From a bacterium 1xD8-48 (lineage in GTDB: Bacteria > Bacillota > Clostridia > Lachnospirales > Lachnospiraceae): a DNA stretch of 64,000 bases. The DNA is taken from positions 19,166-83,165 of the forward strand of contig QZDS01000023.1 of assembly GCA_009917455.1 (NCBI GenBank), read 5' to 3'. Shown in pieces: positions 52,744 through 61,273 of the stretch (positions are counted from its first letter, which is position 1; the number at the start of each line of letters is the position of its first letter). The notes beneath the pieces were generated by a model. That model worked only from the letters and a program-made list of their open reading frames with translations. It was not told the DNA's origin and made no database searches. The translations under genes and the position numbers were made by a program.

Positions 52744-53352
52744 TCAGCCTTTGCCGCCGGCAATCTCCGCCATGGCAATTTCATCTATCGCCCTGGGCAG
52801 TATCACCCATTCCGCCTGCTCCATCACTCTGCGCTGAAGAATCTCCGGCGTGTCGCCGTCAAGAACCTCCACTGCTTTCTGTGAAATAATCTTCCCCGTA
52901 TCCGTCCCCGCATCCACAAAATGCACCGTAGCGCCGGTTATTTTCACCCCTCTTGCAAGAACTGCCTCATGAACCTTCAATCCGTAAAAACCCGTTCCGC
53001 AGAAAGAGGGAATCAGGGAAGGATGAATATTGATAATTCTGTTTTGATAAATTTCGGTCATCTCTTCCGGCAAAATCACAAGGAAACCGGCAAGTACAAT
53101 CAAATCAGGATTCAACTCTTTAAGTTTTGCCAGGAAGGCCTGATTAAACTCTCCCCTGCTTTCATAGCTTTTAGGAGAAATGCAAAATGCCGGAATCCTC
53201 TCGTTTTCCGCTCTTTTTAAGGCATATGCCCCCGCATTATTACTTATAACACCCGATATTTTTGTATTTCTTATGGTTCCGTTTTTGATGCCGTCGATGA
53301 TTGCCTGAAGATTGGTTCCTCCGCCCGAAACACAGACTACAATGTTCAGCAT
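52744..53352 (-). CDS. purN: Phosphoribosylglycinamide formyltransferase
   Basis: The 202-residue enzyme transfers formyl from 10-formyl-THF to GAR. It begins [20 protein letters not shown] and has the catalytic [10 protein letters not shown] (Asn and His) and [17 protein letters not shown] (Asp). The start overlaps the end of purM (53346-53352) and has AAAGGGAGTG upstream. Confidence 0.96.
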   Translation of the reverse strand: MLNIVVCVSGGGTNLQAIIDGIKNGTIRNTKISGVISNNAGAYALKRAENERIPAFCISPKSYESRGEFNQAFLAKLKELNPDLIVLAGFLVILPEEMTEIYQNRIINIHPSLIPSFCGTGFYGLKVHEAVLARGVKITGATVHFVDAGTDTGKIISQKAVEVLDGDTPEILQRRVMEQAEWVILPRAIDEIAMAEIAGGKG

Positions 53353-54371
53353 ATTGTCACTCCCTTTTCCCCGGCCTTTACGGAGCCCACCACAAAGGCT
53401 TTCTGCCCGGCAGCCGATACGGCGGCCAGTGTCTTATCCGCATCCATTGGCGCCACTGCCAGAACCATTCCAAGCCCCATATTGTAGGTATTATACATCA
53501 TCCTTTCCTCTAACTGCCCCTTCTGCGCAAGCAGCTTAAAGATGGGTGGCAGTGGATAGCTGTCTTTCTCCACAACGGCGTGAATATTCTCCGGAAGCAT
53601 TCTGGGAATATTCTCGTAGAAACCGCCGCCTGTGATATGACTGCAGCCTTTAATAACAACGCCTGCCTCCTGAATGCTCTTTAACGCCTTTACATAGATA
53701 ATGGTAGGCGTAAGCAGCGTCTCCCCTAAGGTACTTCCCAGCTCGTCATAATAGGTGTCAAGGCTTTCCACTGTCATGTCAAATACCTTTCTTATCAGAG
53801 AAAAACCGTTGCTGTGAACACCGGAGGATGCAATCCCTACAAGAACGTCTCCCGGCTTAATTGCCGCTCCGGTAATCAGGTTTTTCTCGTCCACCACGCC
53901 TACAGCAAAACCGGCCAGGTCATATTCCTCCGCCGGCATAAGCCCCGGGTGCTCCGCCGTCTCGCCGCCTATTAACGCGGCGCCTGCCTGCTTACAGCCC
54001 TTTGCCACTCCTTTTACAATTGCGGCGATTTTTTCGGGATAATTTTTGCCACATGCTATGTAATCCAGGAAAAACAACGGTTCCCCGCCCGCGCATGCAA
54101 TGTCGTTCACACACATGGCAACGCAGTCGATTCCCACCGTGTCGTGCTTATCCATAAGAAACGCCAGCTTCAATTTGGTTCCCACTCCGTCGGTTCCCGA
54201 AACCAGCGCGGGTTTTTCCATGTTTTTAATAGAAGAGAGGGAAAACGCCCCTGAAAATCCCCCCAGGCCACCCAGCACTTCCGGCCTTAAGGTTTCCTTT
54301 ACATATTCTTTCATCAGCTCCACGCTGCGGTAACCGGCTTCAATATCCACTCCTGATTTTTTGTAATCCAT
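53346..54371 (-). CDS. purM: Phosphoribosylformylglycinamidine cyclo-ligase (AIR synthetase)
   Basis: The 341-residue enzyme closes the imidazole ring. It begins [18 protein letters not shown], with [25 protein letters not shown], and [15 protein letters not shown] as typical blocks. The start at 54371 follows GGGAGCAAAAC; the frame continues 22 codons upstream without a site. It overlaps purN. Confidence 0.96.
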   Translation of the reverse strand: MDYKKSGVDIEAGYRSVELMKEYVKETLRPEVLGGLGGFSGAFSLSSIKNMEKPALVSGTDGVGTKLKLAFLMDKHDTVGIDCVAMCVNDIACAGGEPLFFLDYIACGKNYPEKIAAIVKGVAKGCKQAGAALIGGETAEHPGLMPAEEYDLAGFAVGVVDEKNLITGAAIKPGDVLVGIASSGVHSNGFSLIRKVFDMTVESLDTYYDELGSTLGETLLTPTIIYVKALKSIQEAGVVIKGCSHITGGGFYENIPRMLPENIHAVVEKDSYPLPPIFKLLAQKGQLEERMMYNTYNMGLGMVLAVAPMDADKTLAAVSAAGQKAFVVGSVKAGEKGVTIC

Positions 54372-54473
54372 GTTTTGCTCCCATCTGCGCGCCCTGCACG
54401 CGTACAAACCGGGGAGAGCGCAAGCTTTCGCTTTCACTTCCCCTCCTGATTTTCTTCTTATGAACTCACACTT

Positions 54474-54974
54474 TCAATAATTCTTATAGCCTTCGCTTTG
54501 CAGTCTGTCATCCTTTTTCCGGACGCTTTCTTTCATCTTCAGGCTGTAATCCTTCAGTCTCTTAAGAAGCTCCCCATCGGAGGTTGCAAGTATCTTTGCC
54601 GCCAAAATCCCCGCATTGGCTCCCCCGTTTATGGCCACAGTCGCAACCGGTATCCCCTGAGGCATCTGCACAATGGAATACAGAGAATCCCTTCCGCCTA
54701 AGGATGTCGTATGCATGGGAATGCCAATTACCGGCATGGGAAAAATGGCCGCGCACATCCCCGGCAGGTGGGCTGCCATCCCCGCCCCGGCAATAATTAC
54801 CTTAAAGCCCTTTTCTTCGGCGGTTTTTGCATATTCAAAAAACACATCCGGCTCCCTGTGCGCTGAAATGATTCTCATCTCAAAGGAAATCCCAAGCTCA
54901 TTAAGGACATCGGCTGCTTTCGCCATCACCGGCATATCCGAGTCGCTGCCCATTACAATTCCTACCTGTGCCAT
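54474..54974 (-). CDS. purE: N5-carboxyaminoimidazole ribonucleotide mutase
   Basis: The 166-residue class I PurE mutates N5-CAIR to CAIR. It has the MGSDSDMPVM start, ISAHREPD, the AGAGMAAHLPGM loop and SLGGRDSLYSIVQMPQGIP. The start follows AGGAGGATT. It is the first gene of the purine run, about 100 bases before purM; purK is not adjacent. A possible promoter lies at 55024-55053. Confidence 0.96.
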   Translation of the reverse strand: MAQVGIVMGSDSDMPVMAKAADVLNELGISFEMRIISAHREPDVFFEYAKTAEEKGFKVIIAGAGMAAHLPGMCAAIFPMPVIGIPMHTTSLGGRDSLYSIVQMPQGIPVATVAINGGANAGILAAKILATSDGELLKRLKDYSLKMKESVRKKDDRLQSEGYKNY

Positions 54975-55023
54975 AAATAATCCTCCTGCAAATTTCTGTT
55001 TACTGTGCCTTGTATTCTATAAC

Positions 55024-55053
55024 ATCATACTATAAAAGGTTTGGGGTGCGCAA
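55024..55053 (-). promoter_or_regulatory. Possible promoter of purE
   Basis: TTGCGC (55048-55053) and TATGAT (55024-55029) on the minus strand are 18 bases apart. The 310-base gap 54975-55284 also holds a small CTGCCG/CGGCAG hairpin near 55169-55184 and the palindrome at 55236-55265. No purine riboswitch core was found. Confidence 0.4.
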
Positions 55054-55235
55054 CTATATTTTGTTAAGAAATGATAAATGTGGGGGAGAGGGACGCTCAG
55101 AGCCGGGAACAGTCGTTCGCCGCCTGCTAAAAATGTGTTTCGCTTATGGTCATGAAAGGCGTGCAGAACTGCCGCTTTCGGCAGATAAGATAACATAAAT
55201 TCTGCGACAATAACTTATATTTGTGTGAAAGCGGA

Positions 55236-55265
55236 GCCGGAGCGGGGAATATTCCCCGCTCCGGC
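55236..55265. terminator. Perfect 30-bp palindrome after the M29-like peptidase gene
   Basis: The 15-base arms (55236-55250 and 55251-55265) have no loop in the DNA; in RNA the central AATATT would open. It is GC-rich, but a T run is missing on the minus strand (CTCCGCTTTC follows). It lies 20 bases past the stop at 55285. Confidence 0.6.
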
Positions 55266-55284
55266 GGCCCATTCACCAAATCCC

Positions 55285-57339
55285 CTAATCCTCAAGCGGC
55301 CAATTTAACTCCTCGCACCCCGCCAGCACAAACCTCCCCTCCACAATTACCGGAATTACTTCCTCGTCATGGGTCACCACGCTGACCTCGCCCAATTCGT
55401 CATAGGGAATGGTGATATCCGTGTGACAGTTAAAATATGCCGACGCGTCTTTATTCTTTCTCTTTAAAGAGCACTCGTTATCCCTTGCGATAATTTCCTT
55501 TCCGTCGGGATTGCAGACCACAACATCCTCCGCATGGGAATAGCAGGTGTCTCCCACAGCAAAATGGGGACCTGTCTTTTCCGCTATTAATATAGGAAGC
55601 TTATCTTCTATTCCATACTTTTTCGCCATCACATAGGCTGTGGTATTCGTGCCGATGGCAAACTCTCCAAGAGGCACGCTGTCATGATGGAACAATACGT
55701 TATCCCTGACAAATTTCCGGTTCTGCTCCCTGTCCTCAAAATTGCCGCAGTCATAGTCCGTCACCATTCCGTCCTCAAAGGTAAGGGAAAGATTCTTAAA
55801 CTCAAGCTCCCGCAGATAGACTCTGCTCACATGGAGAATCCCTTCCGTCCCTGCAAGAACCGGTGAAGTAAACACCTCGCCCACAGGAATATTCACATCC
55901 GCCACACAGTTTTCAAAGTTTGTCTGTTTATCGGGATTTTCAAGGGGATGGAGCATCACCTTTAAATTTGTCCTGTTCCCTTTCATTCCCTTGACAATCA
56001 CATATTTTCCCTTATCCAGCGTGTCAATGATTACCTGCTGCATTCGCTGATACAGCGCGTAATCCAGCGTGTTAAGCTTTACTGTTTCATCAAAAATTGC
56101 GGAAAAGTCCTCTCCGATTTCAGGTACGGGAAAGGCAATAATGGTAAAACTCCTCTCCTCACCCCTGATATACTGATTCACCAACTCCCCGGACGCCGAC
56201 ATATATTCCACCATGAGCTTTTGCTGCTCTCCGGATAAGTGCAGTGCTTCCGGCTTTTCCTCCAGATTTACCGGCTTTTCTCCGAATATTTCCATTACTG
56301 CCGGGCCGCCGAAAACCGCCGCCTCTTTTTTGTATTTCTCATATCCTTCTTTTAAGGCTTCCAGATGTACCTGCATCAGCCTTCTGTCAAACACAAGAGC
56401 CTGGTCGTCCTTATGGTCAAAATCATACTGCTTGTTGGGCGCCGCGCCGTAATACCCCACCCGGCTCATGCCCCTTCCCTGCAAAATACTGGCAGCCGCG
56501 CGGTAAATCGTGGGACGCAGCCCCATTTTCATGAAATTATCCACCGCCTTTTTTATTACGGGCTCAAAACCAAGACAATACCGGATATTCACCGTCTTTT
56601 TTCTGGTGATGTCCTTATTTCCCACCGCAAAACCAATCCGGTAGCCCTCCGTGTAAGTGTCCGCCATTTTCTGCAGAGTTTCCTCCGAAAGAGTATTCAG
56701 ATGCTTCCAGGTCTTTATCTCGTTGTCGGTAACATATTCCCCGAACCGGTACAGATACCGGTAATCCGTCAAATCCGATTCTATAATGCGTAGAGCAAAA
56801 TCCGACTCCGGCACAACCATATCCCGTATTTTCTGCTCCGTGGCTTCCCTTGTATAGTCGCTCACATAAAAATAAAGAATATCCCGCAAAGCCTCCCTCT
56901 CCGGAAGCCCTCCGTTTTCCTCCTGCTCACAGACAAAAGAGCCGTAGATTTCCAGAAACAGCTCCATGCGAATAACCATATCCGAAAGCCTTCTCTCGAA
57001 AATAAACGGAATAAGACTGCGCAGCTCCGCATACAAAAAACAAAGAAGCCGCCCGTATTCCTTTCCGAAAATCTCCCCGCAGACTCGCGGATTCCCATAG
57101 CTTTTTCCGTAATTCCCGGGAAGAATATCCTCATACAGCCTGTAATTTCTCTCTTTCAGCTCCTCCACAGGACTTTTTTCAAGACCGCCGTCCATGATAA
57201 AGGCATAATTCTCCATTATCAATTCCAGAAAACCCGCTGTTTTCACGAAATATTCCTGAAATTCCGGCCGCAGACCGGTTTCACTCTTTATCTCCTTAAT
57301 TCTGTCCTTTGCAAGCAAAAATCTTTCTTCAATCATCAT
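55285..57339 (-). CDS. M29-type aminopeptidase with large N-terminal extension
   Basis: The 684-residue protein has a C-terminal half like thermophilic aminopeptidase M29 (AmpS). It has the DVNIPVGEVFTSPV and LAGTEGILHV metal-site segments, GEFAIGTNTTAY, EKTGPHFAVGDTCYSH and HTDITI. M29 proteins are about 370-410 residues; the roughly 300-residue N-terminal part is helical, has no signal peptide and is not recognised. It probably removes N-terminal residues from peptides in the cytoplasm. The start ATG ATG overlaps the stop of the DUF6142-like gene (57336), so the two are coupled in the pyrE operon. Confidence 0.8.
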   Translation of the reverse strand: MMIEERFLLAKDRIKEIKSETGLRPEFQEYFVKTAGFLELIMENYAFIMDGGLEKSPVEELKERNYRLYEDILPGNYGKSYGNPRVCGEIFGKEYGRLLCFLYAELRSLIPFIFERRLSDMVIRMELFLEIYGSFVCEQEENGGLPEREALRDILYFYVSDYTREATEQKIRDMVVPESDFALRIIESDLTDYRYLYRFGEYVTDNEIKTWKHLNTLSEETLQKMADTYTEGYRIGFAVGNKDITRKKTVNIRYCLGFEPVIKKAVDNFMKMGLRPTIYRAAASILQGRGMSRVGYYGAAPNKQYDFDHKDDQALVFDRRLMQVHLEALKEGYEKYKKEAAVFGGPAVMEIFGEKPVNLEEKPEALHLSGEQQKLMVEYMSASGELVNQYIRGEERSFTIIAFPVPEIGEDFSAIFDETVKLNTLDYALYQRMQQVIIDTLDKGKYVIVKGMKGNRTNLKVMLHPLENPDKQTNFENCVADVNIPVGEVFTSPVLAGTEGILHVSRVYLRELEFKNLSLTFEDGMVTDYDCGNFEDREQNRKFVRDNVLFHHDSVPLGEFAIGTNTTAYVMAKKYGIEDKLPILIAEKTGPHFAVGDTCYSHAEDVVVCNPDGKEIIARDNECSLKRKNKDASAYFNCHTDITIPYDELGEVSVVTHDEEVIPVIVEGRFVLAGCEELNWPLED

Positions 57340-57659
57340 TTCACATACGCTCCCGCAAATAATATCAGACTAAGCATAGCAAACGCCAGGACATTAGCAA
57401 CAATCCCCAGCAACGTAAAAAGCTTATATTTATCCTTTTCTGAGGTAGACCAGATTCCCAGCGTAAGCCCTATGGTCATAAAAACAACCGCCAACAGCGC
57501 AGCTGCAGCGTCTCTGCTCGTGGCATTCCCCCCTGTGCTGTAGGAGAAATAAACCGCAAGCCCCAGCGTAATGGCGGCCAGCACCCCGAGAATTGTTGAC
57601 ATAATCCCTTTTTCCGTATGCTTTTTGTTGGTGAAAATAAATCCCTTATCTCTCAGCAT
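57336..57659 (-). CDS. Small membrane protein, DUF6142-like
   Basis: The 107-residue protein has a short basic N-terminus and three hydrophobic segments (about 20-38, 50-68, 78-103), with an STSEKDKYKL loop. It resembles the DUF6142 group seen next to peptidase genes in Lachnospiraceae, as I recall. A GGTAGGAAAGC site precedes the start. It overlaps the M29-like gene and lies after a terminator-like hairpin (57679-57711), so part of its transcription may come from read-through. Function unknown. Confidence 0.75.
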   Translation of the reverse strand: MLRDKGFIFTNKKHTEKGIMSTILGVLAAITLGLAVYFSYSTGGNATSRDAAAALLAVVFMTIGLTLGIWSTSEKDKYKLFTLLGIVANVLAFAMLSLILFAGAYVK

Positions 57660-57678
57660 GCTTTCCTACCCCTGTCAG

Positions 57679-57711
57679 AAAAAGGCACCCCGCTCAGGGA
57701 ATGCCCTTTTT
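57679..57711 (-). terminator. Terminator-like hairpin between small membrane protein genes
   Basis: On the minus strand GGGCATTCCC pairs with GGGGTGCC around TGAG, and the stem is followed by TTTTT. It overlaps the last bases of the region after the 57712-57864 gene and would reduce transcription of the two downstream genes. Confidence 0.75.
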
Positions 57712-57864
57712 TCAAAACAATATTTTTGATCTGTGCGCCAACAGCTTAGAGCCCCCGATAATCATTAATATCCCGCAGACAATCCCTGTCACCAGTGCCA
57801 CAACGCCCACTGCAATGCTCATCGCGCCTGCCCCGCTCATCGTTTTATAAACCTTTTCTTCCAT
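57712..57864 (-). CDS. Small membrane protein, 50 residues
   Basis: A 50-residue ORF starts at ATG 57864 with AAAGGAG seven bases upstream. It consists of a short polar N-terminus (MEEKVYKTMSGAG), one long hydrophobic helix (about 14-38) and a basic end (AHRSKILF). A longer frame from 57963 overlaps pyrE and is not supported. It lies 43 bases after pyrE and ends in a terminator-like hairpin. Function unknown; topology suggests a single-pass inner-membrane peptide. Confidence 0.7.
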   Translation of the reverse strand: MEEKVYKTMSGAGAMSIAVGVVALVTGIVCGILMIIGGSKLLAHRSKILF

Positions 57865-57907
57865 ACTGCCTCTCCTTTCCGCGGCTCCCCCGCCGCTGTC
57901 AGGTACT

Positions 57908-58582
57908 TTACCTGGCGCCGTACCTCTCATAGTACTCGTCAACAGACTTCTTAATCTCGTCATTAATATAAATTTGCCCCTTGTAAGGCTTATTATACAG
58001 ATATTCCACCACTTCGCCCATATTTACAATGGCGTTCGCCTCAAAGCCGTACTTCTCTTTGATTTCCGCAAGGGCGCTCTTGTCGCTCTGTCCTTTTTCC
58101 ATCCGGTTCAGGGATACCATAAGGCCTCTTACCTCCACGTCGGCCTGAGCCTTTATAATGGGATAAGTCTCTTCAATGGACTTGCCGGAGGTCGTGACGT
58201 CCTCAATTATCACTACTCTGTCCCCGTCCTTCAGCTTACTGCCCAGCAGAATTCCGGTATCGCCATGATCCTTTTCCTCCTTGCGGTTGGAGCAGTAGCG
58301 AATTTCCTTTCCGTAAAGCTCGCTGATGGCCATGGCAGCCGCCACAGCAAGAGGGATTCCCTTGTAGGCCGGCCCGAAAAGCACGTCAAAATCAAGGCCG
58401 TAGCTGTCATGAATCGCCTTTGCATAATATTCCCCCAGCTTACGGAGCTGTATACCGGTCACATATCCCCCGGCATTCATAAAAAAAGGAGATTTTCTTC
58501 CGCTTTTTAGCGTAAACTCGCCGAATTTAAGCACCTGGCTGTCCACCATGAATTCGATAAATTCCTGTTTGTATGCTTCCAT
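57908..58582 (-). CDS. pyrE: Orotate phosphoribosyltransferase
   Basis: The 224-residue enzyme converts orotate to OMP. It has the PRPP-binding loop VVIIEDVTTSGKSIEET and LFGPAYKGIPLAVAAA, with RKEEKDHGDTG as flexible loop. The start at 58582 gives the usual length and has AGGAGG 12 bases upstream, rather far; the 58624 start is also in frame. It is the first gene of a minus-strand unit from a promoter at 58625-58653. Confidence 0.94.
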   Translation of the reverse strand: MEAYKQEFIEFMVDSQVLKFGEFTLKSGRKSPFFMNAGGYVTGIQLRKLGEYYAKAIHDSYGLDFDVLFGPAYKGIPLAVAAAMAISELYGKEIRYCSNRKEEKDHGDTGILLGSKLKDGDRVVIIEDVTTSGKSIEETYPIIKAQADVEVRGLMVSLNRMEKGQSDKSALAEIKEKYGFEANAIVNMGEVVEYLYNKPYKGQIYINDEIKKSVDEYYERYGAR

Positions 58583-58624
58583 AATCGTTGAAACCTCCTG
58601 TGTATGCTTTTGAATTTCTTCCAT

Positions 58625-58653
58625 AGTCTACCATAAAACCATGGGATTTTCAA
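58625..58653 (-). promoter_or_regulatory. Promoter of pyrE
   Basis: TTGAAA (58648-58653) and TAGACT (58625-58630) on the minus strand are 17 bases apart. The divergent gap to the sigma gene (58583-58866) also holds a 12-base palindrome AAACGGCCGTTT at 58792-58803, a possible regulator site. Confidence 0.55.
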
Positions 58654-58866
58654 TTGATTAATTCCGCCGTTTTACAGGCTTTCGGATTTATTTCTTGTTT
58701 TTCCGGCTTATAGATATGTTATTGTATACAAAATTTTTTTATTTTCCTGTAACCTTCCGCCTCCCCTTTTCATCTAATTGTTGTAATATGAAAACGGCCG
58801 TTTCATACGAGAAAGCTTTCGGAATTTTTTCGTGGAAAATCTTCCGTGGCATGGAAGGACATCAAA

Positions 58867-59349
58867 ATGACAAAAGAAATATTTTCGGCAGAGGTATTAA
58901 AGGCAGAAAAAAGCCTCTATCATATCGCCAAATCCATTTTGACAAATGACGAGGACTGTGCGGATGCAATGCAAAATGCGATTTTACATGCCTACGAAAA
59001 ACTGCACACGCTCCGCAAAGAGGCTTATTTTAAAACCTGGCTTACCCGGATACTGATAAATGAATGCTATCAGATTATCCGGTCAAAAAAGCCGCTTGTT
59101 TCCTATGAGGATTATTTTGAAACACATACACAGACGCAAGAAGATACTGATACGGATGTTTTCAGCGCAATAATGGAGCTGGAAAAAAATTACAGGATTC
59201 CTTTTGTCCTGTTCTATGTGGAGGGCTTTTCCATAAAGGAAATCAGCCGTATGCTGGACATTTCCCAGGGGGCGGTGAAAACGCGGCTTTTCAGGGGGCG
59301 GAATCTTGTAAAAGAAAATTTGACAGGAGGGTATGGTAATGAAAAATAA
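58867..59349 (+). CDS. ECF-type RNA polymerase sigma factor
   Basis: The 160-residue protein has ECF sigma region 2 (DCADAMQNAILHAYEKLHTL, AYFKTWLTRILINECYQIIR) and region 4 (YRIPFVLFYVEGFSIKEISRMLDISQGAVKTRLFRGR). It directs a small extracytoplasmic-stress regulon. The start at 58867 has AAGGA seven bases upstream; an upstream ATG at 58846 lacks support. It overlaps the next gene, a membrane protein with a DUF4179-like layout, so the pair is a sigma/anti-sigma unit. It is the first plus-strand gene of the window. Confidence 0.9.
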   Translation: MTKEIFSAEVLKAEKSLYHIAKSILTNDEDCADAMQNAILHAYEKLHTLRKEAYFKTWLTRILINECYQIIRSKKPLVSYEDYFETHTQTQEDTDTDVFSAIMELEKNYRIPFVLFYVEGFSIKEISRMLDISQGAVKTRLFRGRNLVKENLTGGYGNEK

Positions 59350-60379
59350 CAAATGGAGCCATGATTTCCCCGAAGTACCGGACCTTGTGCATCAGAAGGT
59401 GTTAAGCGCCCTTGCCGATTTGGAAAATCAGGAGGATAAAAAAATGAAAAATATAAAAACACAGACAATGAAAACACGAACCCTTATCATTTTAGCCGCA
59501 GCTCTGGTCATTCTGCTTGGAACAACTGCGGTGGCGGCGGAACTGTTCAAATGGAATGAAAAGGCAACGGACATTTTTGTTGCAGACCCCGGGCAGCAGG
59601 ACAAACTGGTAATGGAGCAGGTTGCCCAGGAAAGCGGCCAGTCCGTAACTGACAACGGCCTTACCATCACTGCCATTCAGACTATACAGGATTCCAACTG
59701 CTTCTACGCTCTGTTTGAAGTTACGGCACAGGACACCGGCCTTGTAATCGATGCCGACTGCGGTCTATCCTACCAGATAGATTATCCGGGAGCACAGAAC
59801 CCCTTCGGCTACATGGGATGGGGCTTTATTGACAGCAGCAGGCAGGAACCGGGAAACAGCAGATACTTCGAAATTTACGGAACTAAAAATGAGGAAAGTA
59901 TGGAAGACTTGAATATGAATCTGAACTTTACCGCCTTGACTGGCCCCGGCCAAAAGGCAGTGGAAGGGGAAGCTCTCATTGAAGGAAACTGGAATTTTTC
60001 CCTTACCGTTCATCCTGCAAGGTCTGTCCGTTTTGACTTAAACCGCAAATGCCAGATTAACGGCTGCGAAATATACGTGGAATCCGTGGAGCTGTCTCCC
60101 CTTACGGCAAAGCTTGTGTGCAGCGGAGAAGATATCAGAGTTCTGGAAGAGAAAGAGGGAATTAATCTGGACCAGGCCGATGTTCTCTCCTCCACAATTC
60201 CCACCGGCGTGAAGTATCAGGACGGTTCCTCCCTTGAAGAATCCTGTACGGGCCTTTGGGAGCACTTTGATGAAGATGCAGAGTATGTGAAGGTTATACG
60301 TTTTGACCGGGTAATCGAACCGGAAAAGGTCAGCTCTCTGCTGCTTGGAAGCAGTAAGGATGAGATTATATTACAGTAA
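59339..60379 (+). CDS. DUF4179-type membrane anti-sigma factor
   Basis: The 346-residue protein has a short cytoplasmic N-terminus that may bind the sigma factor and a transmembrane helix (about 47-67). An extracytoplasmic region follows: a DUF4179-like N-terminal part (ELFKWNEKATDIF, DNGLTITAIQTIQDSN) and an immunoglobulin-like C-terminal part. It overlaps the sigma gene by 11 bases. The ATG at 59339 has GGAGGG nine bases upstream. It should hold the sigma factor at the membrane until a signal arrives. Its stop is followed by a terminator at 60421. Confidence 0.85.
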   Translation: MKNNKWSHDFPEVPDLVHQKVLSALADLENQEDKKMKNIKTQTMKTRTLIILAAALVILLGTTAVAAELFKWNEKATDIFVADPGQQDKLVMEQVAQESGQSVTDNGLTITAIQTIQDSNCFYALFEVTAQDTGLVIDADCGLSYQIDYPGAQNPFGYMGWGFIDSSRQEPGNSRYFEIYGTKNEESMEDLNMNLNFTALTGPGQKAVEGEALIEGNWNFSLTVHPARSVRFDLNRKCQINGCEIYVESVELSPLTAKLVCSGEDIRVLEEKEGINLDQADVLSSTIPTGVKYQDGSSLEESCTGLWEHFDEDAEYVKVIRFDRVIEPEKVSSLLLGSSKDEIILQ

Positions 60380-60420
60380 AATTCTATCGGGTGGGAAGCA
60401 GTTTTACTATGGTACATCAA

Positions 60421-60457
60421 GAAAAGCAGTTGCGGAATAATTTCGCAGCTGCTTTTC
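60421..60457 (+). terminator. Terminator of the sigma/anti-sigma operon
   Basis: Fourteen-base arms (60421-60434 and 60444-60457) pair with one G-U position around a nine-base loop. The right arm ends GCTTTTC. It lies about 40 bases after the stop. The next 112 bases, to 60569, show only a short TCATGGCA/TGCCATGA repeat. Confidence 0.75.
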
Positions 60458-60569
60458 CCGTTTCATTGAACTATATCTGAATGCAGGTTCTTATATCATG
60501 GCAAACCGTGAGAAAAACTGATATGCCATGACTTTTATCCTGTCATAACATATCAGTCAGTTAATAATC

Positions 60570-60730
60570 TTATGGATGCCGGTTTCCTGTGGAAAGATAA
60601 ATCTCATACCACTCTTTCCTTGTCAGCTTTACGTCTGCTGCCTTCGCCTTTCCAGCGAGTCGAAATCCACGTCCTCTGATTCCGTCATGGGCGTTATCAT
60701 AGGAACGCATGTCCCTGACACTGTTTTCAA
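60570..60730 (-). pseudogene. Deletion fusion: dapA-like start joined to aldo/keto reductase end
   Basis: On the minus strand a strong site (GCGGAGGTGAAAAA) precedes TTG 60730. The frame reads MKTVSGTCVPMITPMTESED and VDFDSLER, like the start of DHDPS/DapA-family lyases, then soon stops at 60629-60631. In another frame the same DNA ends ...AKAADVKLTRKEWYEIYLS and TGNRHP, stop 60570-60572, like the C-terminus of aldo/keto reductases. The join is near 60640-60650. I infer that a deletion fused two neighbouring genes. They would have run divergently from the lacI-type gene at 60808. The family matches come from memory of typical sequences. Confidence 0.55.
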
Positions 60731-61273
60731 TTTTTCACCTCCGCTCTATGTTTCATACGTCCGGTTCGGTTGGCCATCTGCGGAAACAACATGGTTCGGA
60801 GGCTTTTATGAAAGGAAATCCCACACTAAATGACGTTACCGAAATGGCAGACGTTTCGATTGCCACGGTATCCCGTGTCCTCAATCAAAACGGTTATGTA
60901 TCTTCAGAAAACCGCCTGAAAATAGAGGCGGCAATTACCAAACTGGGATATCGGGGGCGTTCGTCCAATAAAACTTTCAAAAGAAAAAAAGCAGGCTGAT
61001 TGCCATTATCACAAGCACTTCCCGAGTGCATACATTTTTCCCCCGCTTAACTTACGCATTATCAATCGCCGCAAATCAGGCGGGATATTTTACCCTGGGC
61101 ATTCACAGAAGCGCCGACAACGGGCGTATCCATATCTGCAATTCCATGGCCCGCGAAGACTGTTATATGGAACTGGAAAAAATATTTAAACGGGGGCCGG
61201 AGCCGGACGGCGTTGTGGCATGGTCCGATGTATTTGGAATTGCGGCAATGCAATACTTTAACAAACACAAAAT

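Noticed and set aside
54975..55053. Purine riboswitch before purE
   Set aside because: No conserved purine-aptamer core or paired P1-P3 pattern was seen; only a weak promoter is supported.
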